From NCBI GenBank assembly GCA_008931825.1, contig QXVZ01019338.1, forward strand, positions 1-28,614: a stretch of 28,614 nt of DNA, written 5' to 3'. The position numbers and the translations under genes are program-made. Under the pieces are notes generated by a model that did not search any database, was not told the DNA's origin, and worked only from the letters and a program-made list of their open reading frames with translations. Shown in pieces: positions 20,001 through 27,909 of this stretch (its first letter is position 1; each line of letters starts with the position of its first letter). This DNA comes from Phallusia fumigata. Taxonomy: Eukaryota > Chordata > Ascidiacea > Phlebobranchia > Ascidiidae.

Positions 20001-21137
20001 TCTTCTTCTTCATGTTCATGCTTGAATGCTTTCTTGCTGGACTTGCGGTGTGTTTTGTGCTTGCTGTGCTTGTGTTTGTGATGTTTGTGGTTCGAAGCCA
20101 AATGCATCCCAACATACACGTTTCGATGGTTAGCTGAGAAAATTCCAAAAACGAGACTATTAAAGTGCAGGTACAATTTTTTAGTCAATTGCTAGTCTGT
20201 GGTTTGAATATTCAAGCCAGTACTGGTGTAAAACATCCGACGTTTGCACATTCGCAAGGATTAGCATCAAAACAGAAGTGTAAATGTTCTACTTCACTCC
20301 AGTCACTTGTATAGTTCTTACTTTTAACATATAAAGTCATAAATTGTGCACCTAAAATGGCAATCTAGTTAAAAAAATATTTTCATGACCTAAATAAAGC
20401 ATTTGGATACCTTTATCCAACACTATTCAGAAATAAATAGTTTTGTTAGAATACCACAGCAAATTTCAATCTATTACAGAAAGCATGGGAGTATATCAAG
20501 TGAAAACATGTGCCTTTTCAACTGGTTGCTGCAAAGGAAGCATGAGTGCTTTGTTTACGATTAATATTAATTGATGGTTTTTGCGCACAACAAAAATGCA
20601 AACAGTGCTGCTCAATAACTATGTAGCTAAGCTTTTTTACAAACTACCTCATTTTCATCAATGTTTGGTAGATATTTGAAAACTTCTAAATAGTGAAGCG
20701 GTTTAACCTTATCATGCATCACCAGACAAGATCATTCATAATTAATTTACAAAAAGCCTAAAGAGCAAAAATATTGTCATGCTTAATTGGAGAAAGCAAA
20801 ATATAAAGGTGTGTTTTGGACTAGCCTGTTTGCGTTTGTCTGAGAAATACCCCATGCAATGGCATTATCTATATGTCATTAAATTCATGCATAATTTATA
20901 ACATTTCTTTCGATTGGAATTGACAATTAAGGTCTTAAAACAAAATTTACACTTTACATTACATGGGACCATTTGTCAAAGTTTTAGGCGAAGGCAAGCA
21001 TTTAAGAGTTCAAATGATATAAAATGCAGATTTATCAATTCTGAATTTTATAAGGTGGTAAACTTACCACTTGAGTCATCTAATCTTGCTTGAGAAGGTT
21101 TTCCATGGTCAAGGATAGGTTGATTTTCCCCATCCAT
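1892..21137 (-). CDS. SLC4A7/8/10-like: SLC4 Na+/bicarbonate transporter, N-terminal 412 aa, nine exons, 3' part beyond window
   Basis: Joined exons (minus strand): 21137-21068, 20133-19996, 19696-19534, 8377-8217, 7103-6915, 6464-6343, 6054-5931, 3031-2913, 2041-1892. They total 1236 nt, or 412 codons with no stop; all introns are GT-AG and every phase matches. Landmarks in order: start-proximal PILDHG (8-13), NVYVGMH (28-34), a His/Lys tract (39-54), QVQFILG, KETARWIKFEE (120-130), RWSKPHV and [10 protein letters not shown] (138-156), DLVLDQ (178-183), a Ser-rich linker (241-281), [15 protein letters not shown] (285-299), [11 protein letters not shown] (331-341), [12 protein letters not shown] (348-359), [15 protein letters not shown] (380-394) and RIEPPK (401-406). 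These are the hallmarks of the SLC4 cytoplasmic domain. The VYVG start region, basic tract and LDQ segment resemble SLC4A7/A8/A10 more than the anion exchangers. The family carries bicarbonate with sodium across the plasma membrane. The membrane domain is not in this window. Exact paralogue and transport mode cannot be decided here. Confidence 0.95.
2042..2912 (-). other. Intron 8 of the transporter
   Basis: 871-nt GT-AG intron between exons 8 and 9. It contains the tRNA-like element at 2134-2205; nothing else recognised. Confidence 0.85.
2134..2205 (+). repeat. tRNA-derived element or tRNA pseudogene
   Basis: GCCTGTGTAGCTCGGTTGG is a good A-box/D-arm start, and AGTTCAAATCT about 40 nt later is a B-box-like T-loop. 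CTGTG and CACAG can pair as five bases of an acceptor stem. The anticodon and T stems are poor, so a working tRNA is unlikely; a SINE head or pseudogene fits better. Confidence 0.55.
2913..3031 (-). CDS. SLC4A7/8/10-like: SLC4 transporter exon 8
   Basis: Acceptor TGCGTAG (few pyrimidines), donor GTAAGA; phase 1 in, phase 0 out. It encodes residues 323-362: [17 protein letters not shown] and [15 protein letters not shown]. Arg333 of the PTRF motif is present; from memory, this is the Arg altered in some human NBCe1 renal acidosis cases. The junction reads LLDRLTEVP where vertebrates have a small residue plus Gly before LTEVP. Confidence 0.96.
3130..3160. repeat. G-run/C-run hairpin
   Basis: GGAGGGGGG (3130-3138) pairs perfectly with CCCCCCTCC (3152-3160) across a 13-nt loop. 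Confidence 0.6.
4788..4813 (+). repeat. Single dispersed satellite core
   Basis: AGAAGCTCGTCCGAAACCCG then CTTCAA matches the satellite core with one base fewer in the middle. Confidence 0.7.
5268..5295 (+). repeat. Single dispersed satellite core
   Basis: CGCACGAAGCTCGTTCAGAA followed by TCCGCTTT matches the core of the 70-bp satellite without the rest of the unit. Confidence 0.7.
5806..5870 (+). repeat. GTCGAAACGTTTGC-family dispersed repeat
   Basis: GCACTGATGATGACAAC, ATTGTCAAAACGTTTGCAAT and CTACATACAAGC occur in the same order as in the copies at 12138-12208 (minus) and 26404-26470 (plus); the foldback at 15230-15345 shares its ends with this family. Confidence 0.65.
5931..6054 (-). 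CDS. SLC4A7/8/10-like: SLC4 transporter exon 7
   Basis: Acceptor CAACGCAG, donor GTAAGA; phase 0 in, phase 1 out. It encodes residues 282-322. [23 protein letters not shown] and IIAFVRL are near-identical to vertebrate Na+/bicarbonate transporters. Confidence 0.96.
6343..6464 (-). CDS. SLC4A7/8/10-like: SLC4 transporter exon 6 (variable Ser-rich linker)
   Basis: Acceptor CCTATGTTTAG, donor GTAAGA; phase 1 in, phase 0 out. It encodes residues 242-281, a Ser/Ala/Asn-rich and probably disordered linker. Conservation alone would not identify it. It is called because it is the only frame that bridges exons 5 and 7 correctly: T plus CA gives Ser241, and the exit is phase 0 into VPYFMKK. The linker sits where vertebrate NBC proteins have a variable, alternatively spliced segment. 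Confidence 0.85.
6465..6914 (-). other. Intron 5 of the transporter
   Basis: 450-nt GT-AG intron between exons 5 and 6. Nothing recognised inside. Confidence 0.8.
6915..7103 (-). CDS. SLC4A7/8/10-like: SLC4 transporter exon 5
   Basis: Acceptor is a T-run followed by CAG at 7104-7106; donor GTAAGT at 6914-6909. Phase 1 on both sides. It encodes residues 179-240, with codons 178 and 241 split. The DLVLDQ helix is followed by [19 protein letters not shown] and IKSVADF, corresponding to the LLxxHHHQNEKK...RSFADIG region of NBCn/NDCBE. A second, weaker acceptor lies 102 nt upstream in a local duplication (see findings). Confidence 0.95.
7101..7300 (-). repeat. 100-bp tandem duplication covering a splice acceptor
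   Basis: 7101-7200 and 7201-7300 share, in order, GGTCT-A-run-ACACnCAT, GGnTTCnAAAATCAATT, GGAGGGT, CCACAnAGGGTG and GTAAnnAGTCA. The first copy includes the acceptor of transporter exon 5. Confidence 0.75.
7305..7395 (-). repeat. tRNA-like element
   Basis: Minus strand has GTGGGTTCAAATCCCAC, a perfect T-arm, followed by CGCGGGC, like an acceptor 3' strand. The 5' half is degenerate. Confidence 0.5.
7741..7786 (+). repeat. tRNA-like 3' half
   Basis: GTGGGTTCGAATCC is a consensus B box; the second half of the T stem (CCTAT) pairs poorly. No A box is evident. Confidence 0.4.
8217..8377 (-). CDS. SLC4A7/8/10-like: SLC4 transporter exon 4
   Basis: Acceptor TTTCTAG, donor GTAGGT; phase 2 in, phase 1 out. 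It encodes residues 125-177. [16 protein letters not shown] and [12 protein letters not shown] form the most conserved block of the SLC4 cytoplasmic domain and leave no doubt about the family. The phase fits exon 3 exactly despite the 11,156-nt intron between them. Confidence 0.97.
8571..9131. repeat. Three-part duplication around Ns, two alleles
   Basis: 8571-8801 and 8803-9035 are alternative versions of one sequence (about 13 substitutions plus a 2-bp indel in about 232 bp). 9037-9131 is identical to 8707-8801. Single Ns at 8802 and 9036 separate them. Best read as haplotypes joined in series by the assembler. Confidence 0.8.
9591..9854 (-). repeat. Tandem array of ~70-bp satellite, about 3.8 copies
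   Basis: The (G)GGTTTCCCAACGAG landmark recurs at 9600, 9670, 9739 and 9809, a period of 69-70 bp. Units are clearly diverged from each other. Read on the minus strand each unit has GTGCAAAGTCGTGCATG..., then GCACAAAGCTCGTTGGGAAA, then CCCGCTTTAAG. This is the same family as the array at 12938-13165, in the opposite direction. Confidence 0.9.
12053..12084 (-). repeat. Single dispersed satellite core
   Basis: On the minus strand it reads ACACGAAACTCGTTCACAAA then CCCGCTTCAG, a good match to the satellite core, in reverse orientation to the nearby array at 12938. Confidence 0.7.
12138..12208 (-). repeat. GTCGAAACGTTTGC-family dispersed repeat
   Basis: Minus strand reads ACTGATGATGACAACAGCGA, then TTGTCGAAACGTTTGCAATA and a degenerate tail. 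Best-preserved copy of the family here. Confidence 0.65.
12938..13165 (+). repeat. Tandem array of ~70-bp satellite, about 3.2 copies
   Basis: CGCTTnAAGTGTGCAA recurs at 12938, 13008, 13079 and 13150 (period 70-71 bp). The later units are almost identical, so this array is younger or more homogenised than the one at 9591. Each unit includes the core AAGCTCGTTAAGAAAACCCG. Confidence 0.92.
14673..14824 (+). repeat. Two degenerate satellite cores
   Basis: TATGAAACTCGTTTGAAAAC with CGCTTTGG at 14677-14704 and CCGAAGCTCGCTCTGAACTC at 14800-14819 are two separate weaker copies of the core, about 120 bp apart. Confidence 0.5.
15230..15345. mobile_element. Short foldback (MITE-like) element
   Basis: The ends are imperfect inverted repeats of about 38 bp: CCAGAGAGTTTATATATATT... 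at the left and ...TACATACAAGCTCTGG at the right. Inside are GCAAACGTTTTAACAAT and a T-loop-like spacer. Length 116 bp, no coding capacity, so it would be non-autonomous. No clear target-site duplication was identified. Confidence 0.55.
15456..15680. repeat. Identical 112-bp duplication around an N (assembly join)
   Basis: 15456-15567 and 15569-15680 are identical and separated by one N. Confidence 0.85.
16798..16827 (+). repeat. Single dispersed satellite core
   Basis: TGCACGAAGCTCGTTCACAA then ACCCGCTTAC is one of the best single copies of the core. Confidence 0.7.
16889..17105. repeat. Identical 108-bp duplication around an N (assembly join)
   Basis: 16889-16996 and 16998-17105 are identical and separated by one N; each copy carries a TGACGTCA. 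Confidence 0.85.
17178..17206 (+). repeat. Degenerate satellite core
   Basis: ACCAAGCTCGTTATTTTAGA then CGCTTAAAG; the start and end match the core, the middle does not. Confidence 0.45.
17373..17414 (+). repeat. tRNA-like 3' half
   Basis: GGTGGGTTCGAATCCCACC is a perfect T-arm with B box. The preceding GGTTAGGCTGCTAT resembles the sequence before the B box at 7741. No clear D arm. Confidence 0.5.
18609..18931 (+). repeat. Degenerate 51-59 bp minisatellite, about six units
   Basis: Units begin GTTTTGAAG/GTTTTCAAG-like at 18663, 18722, 18781, 18832 and 18888, with a weaker one at 18609. Each continues with a TTnCACCATT-like segment, an AATGCATTA/AATGCGTT segment and (C)TGCAGTATTT. Unit identity is low, so this is an old array. 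Confidence 0.7.
19534..19696 (-). CDS. SLC4A7/8/10-like: SLC4 transporter exon 3
   Basis: Acceptor AATGCAG, donor GTAGAG; phase 1 in, phase 2 out. It encodes residues 71-123 plus parts of codons 70 and 124. [15 protein letters not shown] and the start of KETAR are typical of the family. The stretch between QFILG and VFTEM (about residues 83-101) is longer and less conserved than I recall for vertebrates. The donor splits the Arg124 codon and opens the 11.2-kb intron. Confidence 0.95.
19996..20133 (-). CDS. SLC4A7/8/10-like: SLC4 transporter exon 2 (His/Lys-rich tract)
   Basis: Acceptor TTTTCTCAG, donor GTGAGT; enters and leaves in phase 1. It encodes residues 24-69. [10 protein letters not shown] aligns by eye with the HR-x-x-Y-(I/V)-G-V element of vertebrate NBCn1 and NDCBE. 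A basic tract follows (residues 39-54, 14 of 16 are His, Lys or Arg), then an acidic EHEEEE tail (63-68). In vertebrate relatives the equivalent basic region belongs to the N-terminal autoregulatory segment; a similar role here is inference. Confidence 0.92.
   Translation of the reverse strand, partial: LTIETCMLGCIWLRTTNITNTSTASTKHTASPARKHSSMNMKKKN
20134..21067 (-). other. Intron 1 of the transporter
   Basis: 934-nt AT-rich GT-AG intron. No repeat or gene recognised. Confidence 0.85.
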
Positions 21138-21140
21138 TGT
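21068..21140 (-). CDS. SLC4A7/8/10-like: SLC4 transporter exon 1 (first coding exon)
   Basis: The exon starts after a TTTTGCAG acceptor at 21141-21148. An ATG follows three bases in (21137-21135), with A at -3 and G at +4, a good start context. It encodes residues 1-23 and ends with one base of codon 24 before GTAAGT. The PILDHG motif matches the conserved start-proximal V-V/L-D-x-G motif of vertebrate NBC/NDCBE proteins, which supports this ATG. An acceptor just upstream of the ATG means a non-coding or spliced-leader sequence is joined here. The ACA codon before the ATG is also open in frame, so an N-terminal extension cannot be formally excluded. Confidence 0.85.
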
Positions 21141-21153
21141 CTGCAAAAGAGTC
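21141..21153 (-). promoter_or_regulatory. Splice acceptor just upstream of the transporter ATG
   Basis: CTCTTTTGCAG lies directly before the ACA-ATG of the first coding exon. It must receive either an upstream 5' exon or a trans-spliced leader. Ascidians of the Ciona type trans-splice many mRNAs a few bases upstream of the start codon, so both are possible. The sequence alone does not decide. Confidence 0.5.
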
Positions 21154-22299
21154 AATAAATCATGTTAAAGATCAAAGGCAATGTAATAAATCTAATGTGT
21201 GATTAACGGCACAAGCTATTTCAGCCGAAATGACAGGACAACATTAAGGTAGACCTTGCTTCACTTAACAAGCAAAATACAAACCTATTATCACTGGTAA
21301 GGGAATTATTAATGTAACAGGTTAGTCAGATATTGATTGCTTTTGGTAAGCAAAACCTTGAAAAGTCGGAAGGCGCCAGGTCGGAGATAAGACCTAGAGT
21401 AATATTTGTCGTTGTCCAGACATGTACGTCAAACCAAAAGTTTACTGTGACAACAATGCAGCGTAAATCACTATATAATTCGATTGCATAACAGACAACA
21501 TATTCAAAGCCAATCAGAATCACTCAAAAACAAAACACCAGAGGCCCAGACACAAAACCTCACAAGTTCTAGAGTCCTAATGCTTGCAGCAACAAACTTG
21601 TTAGCACCCTTTTCAACATACCAGTGACAACAAACTGTTAAGTCAACAGCAAGCTAAAAGCAGACATTAGCATCTTCACATTTAAATGATTGTGACAGGG
21701 AAGAGAGCCACTCTGAGCAATAGAATTGACAGCAACAAGCTGGTCATTTATATTCACATTCAGGAATTTGGGTCAAAATACGGTAAAAAGAGAATTTGAT
21801 TAACTATGGGCATGTGCTTTATTTATGAAACAATTATATTTTTAAAGTTAGCTTCAAACAAGAAACCTGATTAATACAAAGCCATTTTAGAGGTGGCTTT
21901 TTTACAAGAAGCTTAACAAGCTTGCAGTGCAAAATACTTCGAATGCAAAAATAGTGGTTTGATAAGGCAGTGTACCAAACAGGCAAAGACATGTGTTAAT
22001 GAACCACATACAATGTCTGCAACAGATCTGACATTATTTTGCACTTGCGAAGATTGTTTAAATAATGATGCTTCAATAATACCAATAATGCTTATCAACA
22101 AAAACAAAAAATTCTTAACAAGAAAACACAAGCCAGTACTTGTGAGTAAAATATTTTCACCAAATGCTGTTGTTGTTGTCATCATCAGCAAGAAATTCTG
22201 ATGGCAAATTCGAAAATTAACTTATATGAGGAAAAATTACCTTTCACTTTACCTCAAATAAATCTAGGACTTAATATAGGTCCAAATCGCCTTGCGTGC

Positions 22300-22317
22300 C
22301 AGGGGTTTCGACCCCTG
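22300..22317. repeat. Short perfect inverted repeat
   Basis: CAGGGGTTTCGACCCCTG has six-base arms around a six-base loop. It resembles a T-arm but lacks the usual loop length on either strand. Confidence 0.4.
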
Positions 22318-23781
22318 ATACAAGTCTTACATTGAACAGACAAGACAAAAAACAGACAAAAATTCAAAGGTTTCACACACAAAAAAACTGTTTACACTTA
22401 CATTATGGAATGATCCCAAAGGATCCTCTTCATTTCCAAACGAGTACATTTCAAATGATTGTGAAAAAATATTTCATATAAGTCTATATGTTCCTAACAT
22501 CTGAGAAACAAGTATTTTCAACAGGATATGCAGATAGGACTTTTAGGGAAACATGTTGGGCACAAACATTGAATTCCCTGGGGCAAACCAGAACTATGAG
22601 GCAAATTTGGAAAATATATTTCAGCATTTGTTTCGACTGTAGATAAACATTGCAACTATTTTTATGAAGTTGTATTTATATCTAAAGTAAATCTAAGTTG
22701 GTTCACTAACGATTTCACTATAAATTTATGCCTTTACAATACAATATAAAAGGGCAACAATAACAAGATATTAACCTCAATATCAGTTTTAGTTCAACAG
22801 TAACGTTATAAAGACGATGCTTCAACAACGACCAGAGATTAAATTTTCGCTATATTGTTGCTACAAAAACACTTCTTTTACACACCCTGTGAAATGCTCT
22901 TGCGCGTACAGGGTTGCAAACAAGTTACACGACATTAAACGGCCTAATCCATGCACAAGACGTTTAAATACAGTCAAAAATCAGTGCGCGCGCTGCCACA
23001 TTCAAACGCAATGGCATCCCCAGAGTCGACAAATTTCCAAACTACCAACACTAACGCCTCGTGAAAAAAAGCAGCTGATGCCACGCATGACTAAGCACTC
23101 GTTTTTTCTTTGTTTTTTCGTCCCGCAAGCACTCAAGCAAAAAGCCCCACGAACGCATTGAAGTCCGGCAATGGAAAAATACAGCATTAAAAATGCCCAA
23201 AACATGCCCAAATACACAAGTATCATAACCTATGAGACAACTATCATCATCAAACGCACATATTCGGTGCATGAATCACCTTAATTGCTGATCGTACCGT
23301 TGCGTGACAGCGTGTTCGGGCAAAACACGAAGCTTGGATTCATTTGACATTGGGTTTCGAAGAAAATAGGAAAAACCTTGCCAAAGAATGCAGTAAGTCG
23401 ATTCGTGGTTTCATAGCGACGCCACATATTAATGTTGCTGTTGCACAAGCTGGCGACGCAAATATAGGAGGATAGCAGATTTTTTGCCAAAAAAGCACAG
23501 ATATGCACCTATTACCGACAATCTATCTGACTCCGTAATACGATTGGCAGTGGCGCTACAATTTTGTGATTAGTGAAGTAGGCTATACAAAGACCTTACT
23601 ACTTAATAAACCCCAAACCTGTTATTGTCGTCAAAAAGCCCCCAGCGCATGTGAAATATGACTTTTGACTAAGTGCTAGGTGTAAAACGCAGTGCGGATG
23701 TATTGTAACCTTCATCATAACCACTGCTAGTTATAGGAGCTCAACCACACAATTATGTAACATATGCGCGGGTTTCTTACT

Positions 23782-23830
23782 AACGAGTTTATCGGGAAGA
23801 TCGCTTCAAGCGTGTAAAACCGTGCTAAAA
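23782..23830 (+). repeat. Degenerate satellite unit fragment
   Basis: CGCTTCAAGCGTGTAAAACC followed by GTGC parallels the array unit CGCTTCAAGTGTGCAACGCC-GTGC, preceded by a degenerate AACGAGTT. It extends past the core into the rest of the 70-bp unit. Confidence 0.5.
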
Positions 23831-24358
23831 CCGACACTGGTCCATTTGGTCTGTACAAAGCGAGTTGTCCATTGCATTTTGTGTAAGCAACCACAACCAG
23901 TATTAGATACATACGTTTTAATGGGTATGCAGTCGCTTTCAAACGTTAAAAAATCTTCCCAAAAAGATTTTAAGTTGTCAACCACTTTCAAAAAAATTCT
24001 GAATCCGGCCAAGGTTTAATGCGAAGAGCTCATGAACTTAGGAATGACGAAATAAAATTTCAAATATTTTGCAAAAACTTCCGGCAGTTTAATAACTGCT
24101 GTGACCTCATGATCACAGAGCGGAATTTTGCAGCTTTACGCGTTCATTTTACCCAGAATTTCGGTCCCAGCTGATTCAGTCTAAAATTAGTTCGTGCCAA
24201 AGTGGCAATTTTGTCGCATTACGTGCACTTACTGCCATCTTGCGGATTACATAATTGCTGCAGCAGGTCATCCAATACCAGTAATTTTATTTTAAACGGC
24301 GGTATTTTGCAGAACCAAGGTGACCGCTTAGGTAGGGTCAGTTCTTAACCAAGAGTAA

Positions 24359-24523
24359 CATTTAGGTAAATGCGATTAACGCTTAGATAAAAAGAGGGTT
24401 TTGACCAAAAAAACGTCCTTGGCGATTTGATTCAAGAACANCATTTAGGTAAATGCGATTAACGCTTAGATAAAAAGAGGGTTTTGACCAAAAAAACGTC
24501 CTTGGCGATTTGATTCAAGAACA
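24359..24523. repeat. Identical 82-bp duplication around an N (assembly join)
   Basis: 24359-24440 and 24442-24523 are identical and separated by one N. Confidence 0.85.
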
Positions 24524-25109
24524 GTCACAGACAGATACAATTTTTGTTGTAACAAAGGCAAGAAAGACATCCCGATAGCCAATAAGCACAAAAATCTGAT
24601 TTTGTTCCACACGACAAACAAACTCACAGAGGAACAAACAAAACTTGTGAGAGAATTTTTTATTTTACGGATATTCCGTAAATTTAATTTGTAAAGCCCA
24701 ATGTGCAATACTTTTGTAACTGTTACGTAATTGATATACTGCACTAAATGCAACATGGCTAATGCTACTTATTCCATTTATTTTTTCAGGCTTATTTTAA
24801 TTTTTGATTTACAGAAGCCTGTTCAACACTTACTAAAAATACAGATTTCTAAGTAAATCGGTTTGTGCTATTTGAAATAATCGTTATCAATTCGTTTTTT
24901 GTGTTTCGTGAGTAACTTAAAGGCATTGCAAAAAGCTTTAAAATTGTAAAATTGGCAACGCCATTAAATAAAATTTTTAAAAAGGTTTTGTTTCTGTTTT
25001 AAAAGGCACCACGCAACTTAGTACGACGACAACCAATCAGTCCTTGTTCTGAACAAAATTGCTAAAATACAACAACAAACAAAAAACATAAAACGAAACA
25101 GCCACTTAC

Positions 25110-25268
25110 CAGAGGGGACCTGTAGTCGTGCAGCAAACTTGTCCATGCTCGGGAGAGCGACATATTGGGATTTGCTGCAATCAGTTTCTCAATAGAAGCT
25201 TGTCTTTCCTCAATCAAATGACTCTCTTTCGGATCAGCTTTGTTCAGCACGACCAGCTCCTGGATTTC
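25110..25268 (-). CDS. Exon of unidentified upstream gene
   Basis: Bounded by acceptor TTCCCCGTAG and donor GTAAGT, phase 0 on both sides, 53 codons. The peptide begins EIQELVVLNKADPKES, continues with a charged helix (EERQASIEKLIAANP) and ends SRAWTSLLHDYRSPL. The first residues continue a heptad-like pattern from the exon at 28452. I do not recognise the family. No next exon was found between 21141 and 25109. The phase also fits the first coding exon of the transporter at 21140, so a fused transcript is possible, but nothing in vertebrate SLC4 proteins resembles this peptide. Confidence 0.7.
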
Positions 25269-26403
25269 CTACGGGGAATGAAAACCGCTTGAGAACTACA
25301 ACTCCAACGGTTGGCAACTGAGCAGCATATCTGGCAAATAGTCGGCGAAATGAAGCCAAGGCTCCCTTTATATGAAGTCCTACGCTTCAACAAACAGATA
25401 TCTATTGCGCCTTCACGGCGAGAAATAAACACACACAACTTGGTCCTGAAGTCAGATTTACACAGGGGTCGTCGAAAAATCTATTTGACGTTCCGTCTGG
25501 CGCCAATTCTGGCCTTTTGGGCCAGATCTTTCGCGTTTCAATCGTTGTGCGTCACTATACTTTGAGGCATCCCAATACAGAAGCCGTTATGACGTCTAAA
25601 TTTGCGTTTCTTTGAGGTCACAGTGATGTCAAACGTTGGGAAATGTAATCGAGATGAAAGTTGTTTGGAATGTGTCAATGTACACCTTTGGCAAACATGA
25701 GTAGCATGTGGTGAGCTTTTTTATAGCGCATTTAGTGATTTAAGGTGGGAAAATCATGTAGAGGTATGTTTTTATCGTAGTTGACTATGCACAATGCTCA
25801 CAGTATATCCGTCGTCCTGTTGTATGCCGAAATCTGATTTTATTTCCACATTTTCTGCTTTATTCCATTTGTTTGTTTGTTTTTTATTTATTTTTATCCT
25901 TGGTGGGAGGACCAAAGCCTGTTGTGCTCATACAAAGTCGAGCCTGTCTCATTGCAGTTCCATTATTTTCTTATTTTTTGAACTTGGTGACTTTAATTAG
26001 GGGATCCATTGGTTTGGGGCAATGTCGCTTAAGTTACTTGCTCAAGTAAATTAAATTTTTGCACATAGTGCATTAGTAAATTTGGCTGCAAAATTCTGTG
26101 CAAATTATGCAATTTCCAGCACGTTTTTCATATATTACAAACGGGTTTCTTTTTTTTAGGCATCAAGTGTTATGAAACAAGTTATACACATGGGAACATA
26201 AGATGACTTGCTTAACGAAAAACGTAATTTCCAGTGAAACTAGTATACCGTGAATGCATTTTTACTCGTAATAAGAAATACACAGACTGATTTGAGTGTG
26301 CTGCAAGCTTCAGCCCTATTATAGTTTAACCGAAACTGGAATCGTCTGTATTAAGCACTCGTGGTTCAGGACGATTTCTGCACTAATGCACCTTTGACAT
26401 TTT

Positions 26404-26470
26404 ACTGATGGTTACAAGAGCGATTGTCGAAACGTTTGCAACAAAATGTGTTCACTACATACAAATTCTG
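26404..26470 (+). repeat. GTCGAAACGTTTGC-family dispersed repeat
   Basis: ACTGATGGTTACAAGAGCGA, TTGTCGAAACGTTTGCAACA and CACTACATACAAATTCTG follow the family order. Confidence 0.65.
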
Positions 26471-26930
26471 TGTTTTTTTACGTTTTAATGATACACGTTT
26501 AGGTAACCGTTTTCAGTAGGAATGCGCAGTCCTAATAGACAAATCGGTGAGCGATGCTGAAATACAGGCCACTGCATAAAGAATGCAGACACTATACGCT
26601 GCAATACAGCGAAGTAATGGGACAAACCACAAACCATTCCAGGGTCAGCATTTAACAGCAAATACTAAGTCGTCAAGTAAGGTCGAGCCGTCAACTAATC
26701 TAAGGCTGTATTAACAACTCTCGAGGCGCCTAGATTAATTAAACCGCGCGGCAATGGGTTACCAAGATCGCGGCAACACTATATGAGCAATCTGAAGCGC
26801 AAAAGATCAATAAATAAGGGGTTTTTTGTTTGGAGAAGCAAGCAAAGCGTCGTCGAAAGGCCCATCGTAGGCGACAGGTTGTCAAACGGATTGGGAATAT
26901 TGTCCACCACGATCATATACGCACACACTA

Positions 26931-26959
26931 AGTGAGTTCGGAACGAGCTTTACGCAATC
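26931..26959 (-). repeat. Single dispersed satellite core
   Basis: Minus strand reads TTGCGTAAAGCTCGTTCCGA then ACTCACTT, matching the core with changes in the CCCGCTT part. Confidence 0.55.
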
Positions 26960-27909
26960 AACCGTAGTTAAAAGCGTTTTGTTAGTGAAACTCGCAAGAG
27001 CGTTTTTAACATTTTCACGGCTGACGATAAATCGGAAAGAAATCAGCAGTGGGCCTTCGTGTCTGATGTCAACAATTTGAAGGGAGAATGTATATTATGC
27101 ACAATTAAGAGTTTCTTTAAGCTGATTGCAGATAAGTGCTTTCAAGAGTGACAACATGTATACAGATTGCCTAAGGTGGGTAAGACACCCTTATTAACCA
27201 TATTGAAACGCAAGTATAAGATTTAATAACGCAGCATGCATGTTTAAAATCGAGTTTCGTGTAGATTTTAAACGACTGTTCAAACGTCTGCACCGTTTGC
27301 ATCCAGGAACTCGCTTTAAGTATTCCAAACCGTATTGCAAAGACTTTTGCATCAACAGCCAAGCAAAAACCGCCACAGTAGCCTGTTGTGACAGAAGACA
27401 TGGACTTTGTTTCATATCTTAATGTCATGCGAGTAAACAACGCATTGTGTGAAGTGAGATTTATTGACGGGTGGCGCAGGTTGATTTGCCGTGGGAAAAA
27501 CAATGTGTCACTGAACAAGCGAAATATCGCGCCGGCGCTGATGGTATCTGTTGTTGCGAATGTATACGACCAAATATGACCCAGTTTACGAGGTAGGAAA
27601 AAAGGACTTTGAATCTTTTGTCGTTTCATTGCATGATTACCGGAAAAAAGGTAGATGAGACGTCTTTGTTTGAATGGCTTTTAAATGGACTATTTACAGC
27701 CGAGCATTGCATTGCGTAGGAAATTGTTTACAGGGACAATTGACGTTGAAAATCAACACGATCTTTTCTGTGCAAACTATTTTGATTCATTTTTTTGTAT
27801 GTTTTTATATTTATGTTGTTTTAGTTTGTACAGTATAATTTTTATGCTTTTTTTGCTACAATACTTGGCCTAAAGGTCAAAGGCACTTGACCTCTGTAAA
27901 AACGACATG

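Larger units (their letters stand above)
21141..25109. other. Region between upstream gene exon and transporter start
   Basis: Expected to hold the 3' end of the unidentified gene and the 5' end or promoter of the transporter, unless the two are one transcript. Seen: an inverted repeat at 22300-22317, a satellite-core copy near 23782-23830 and an N-joined duplication at 24359-24523. Candidate minus-strand AATAAA signals exist (for example at 21818-21823) but cannot be tied to a gene. Confidence 0.5.

Noticed and set aside
23281-23508. 75-codon minus-strand open frame as a further exon of the upstream gene
   Set aside because: No convincing acceptor or family match, and the start and end do not fit the phase 0 donor with any confidence.
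27171-27629. 152-codon minus-strand open frame
   Set aside because: Longest open frame here, but no recognisable domain, biased composition or splice context; overlaps other open frames on both strands. Consistent with chance.
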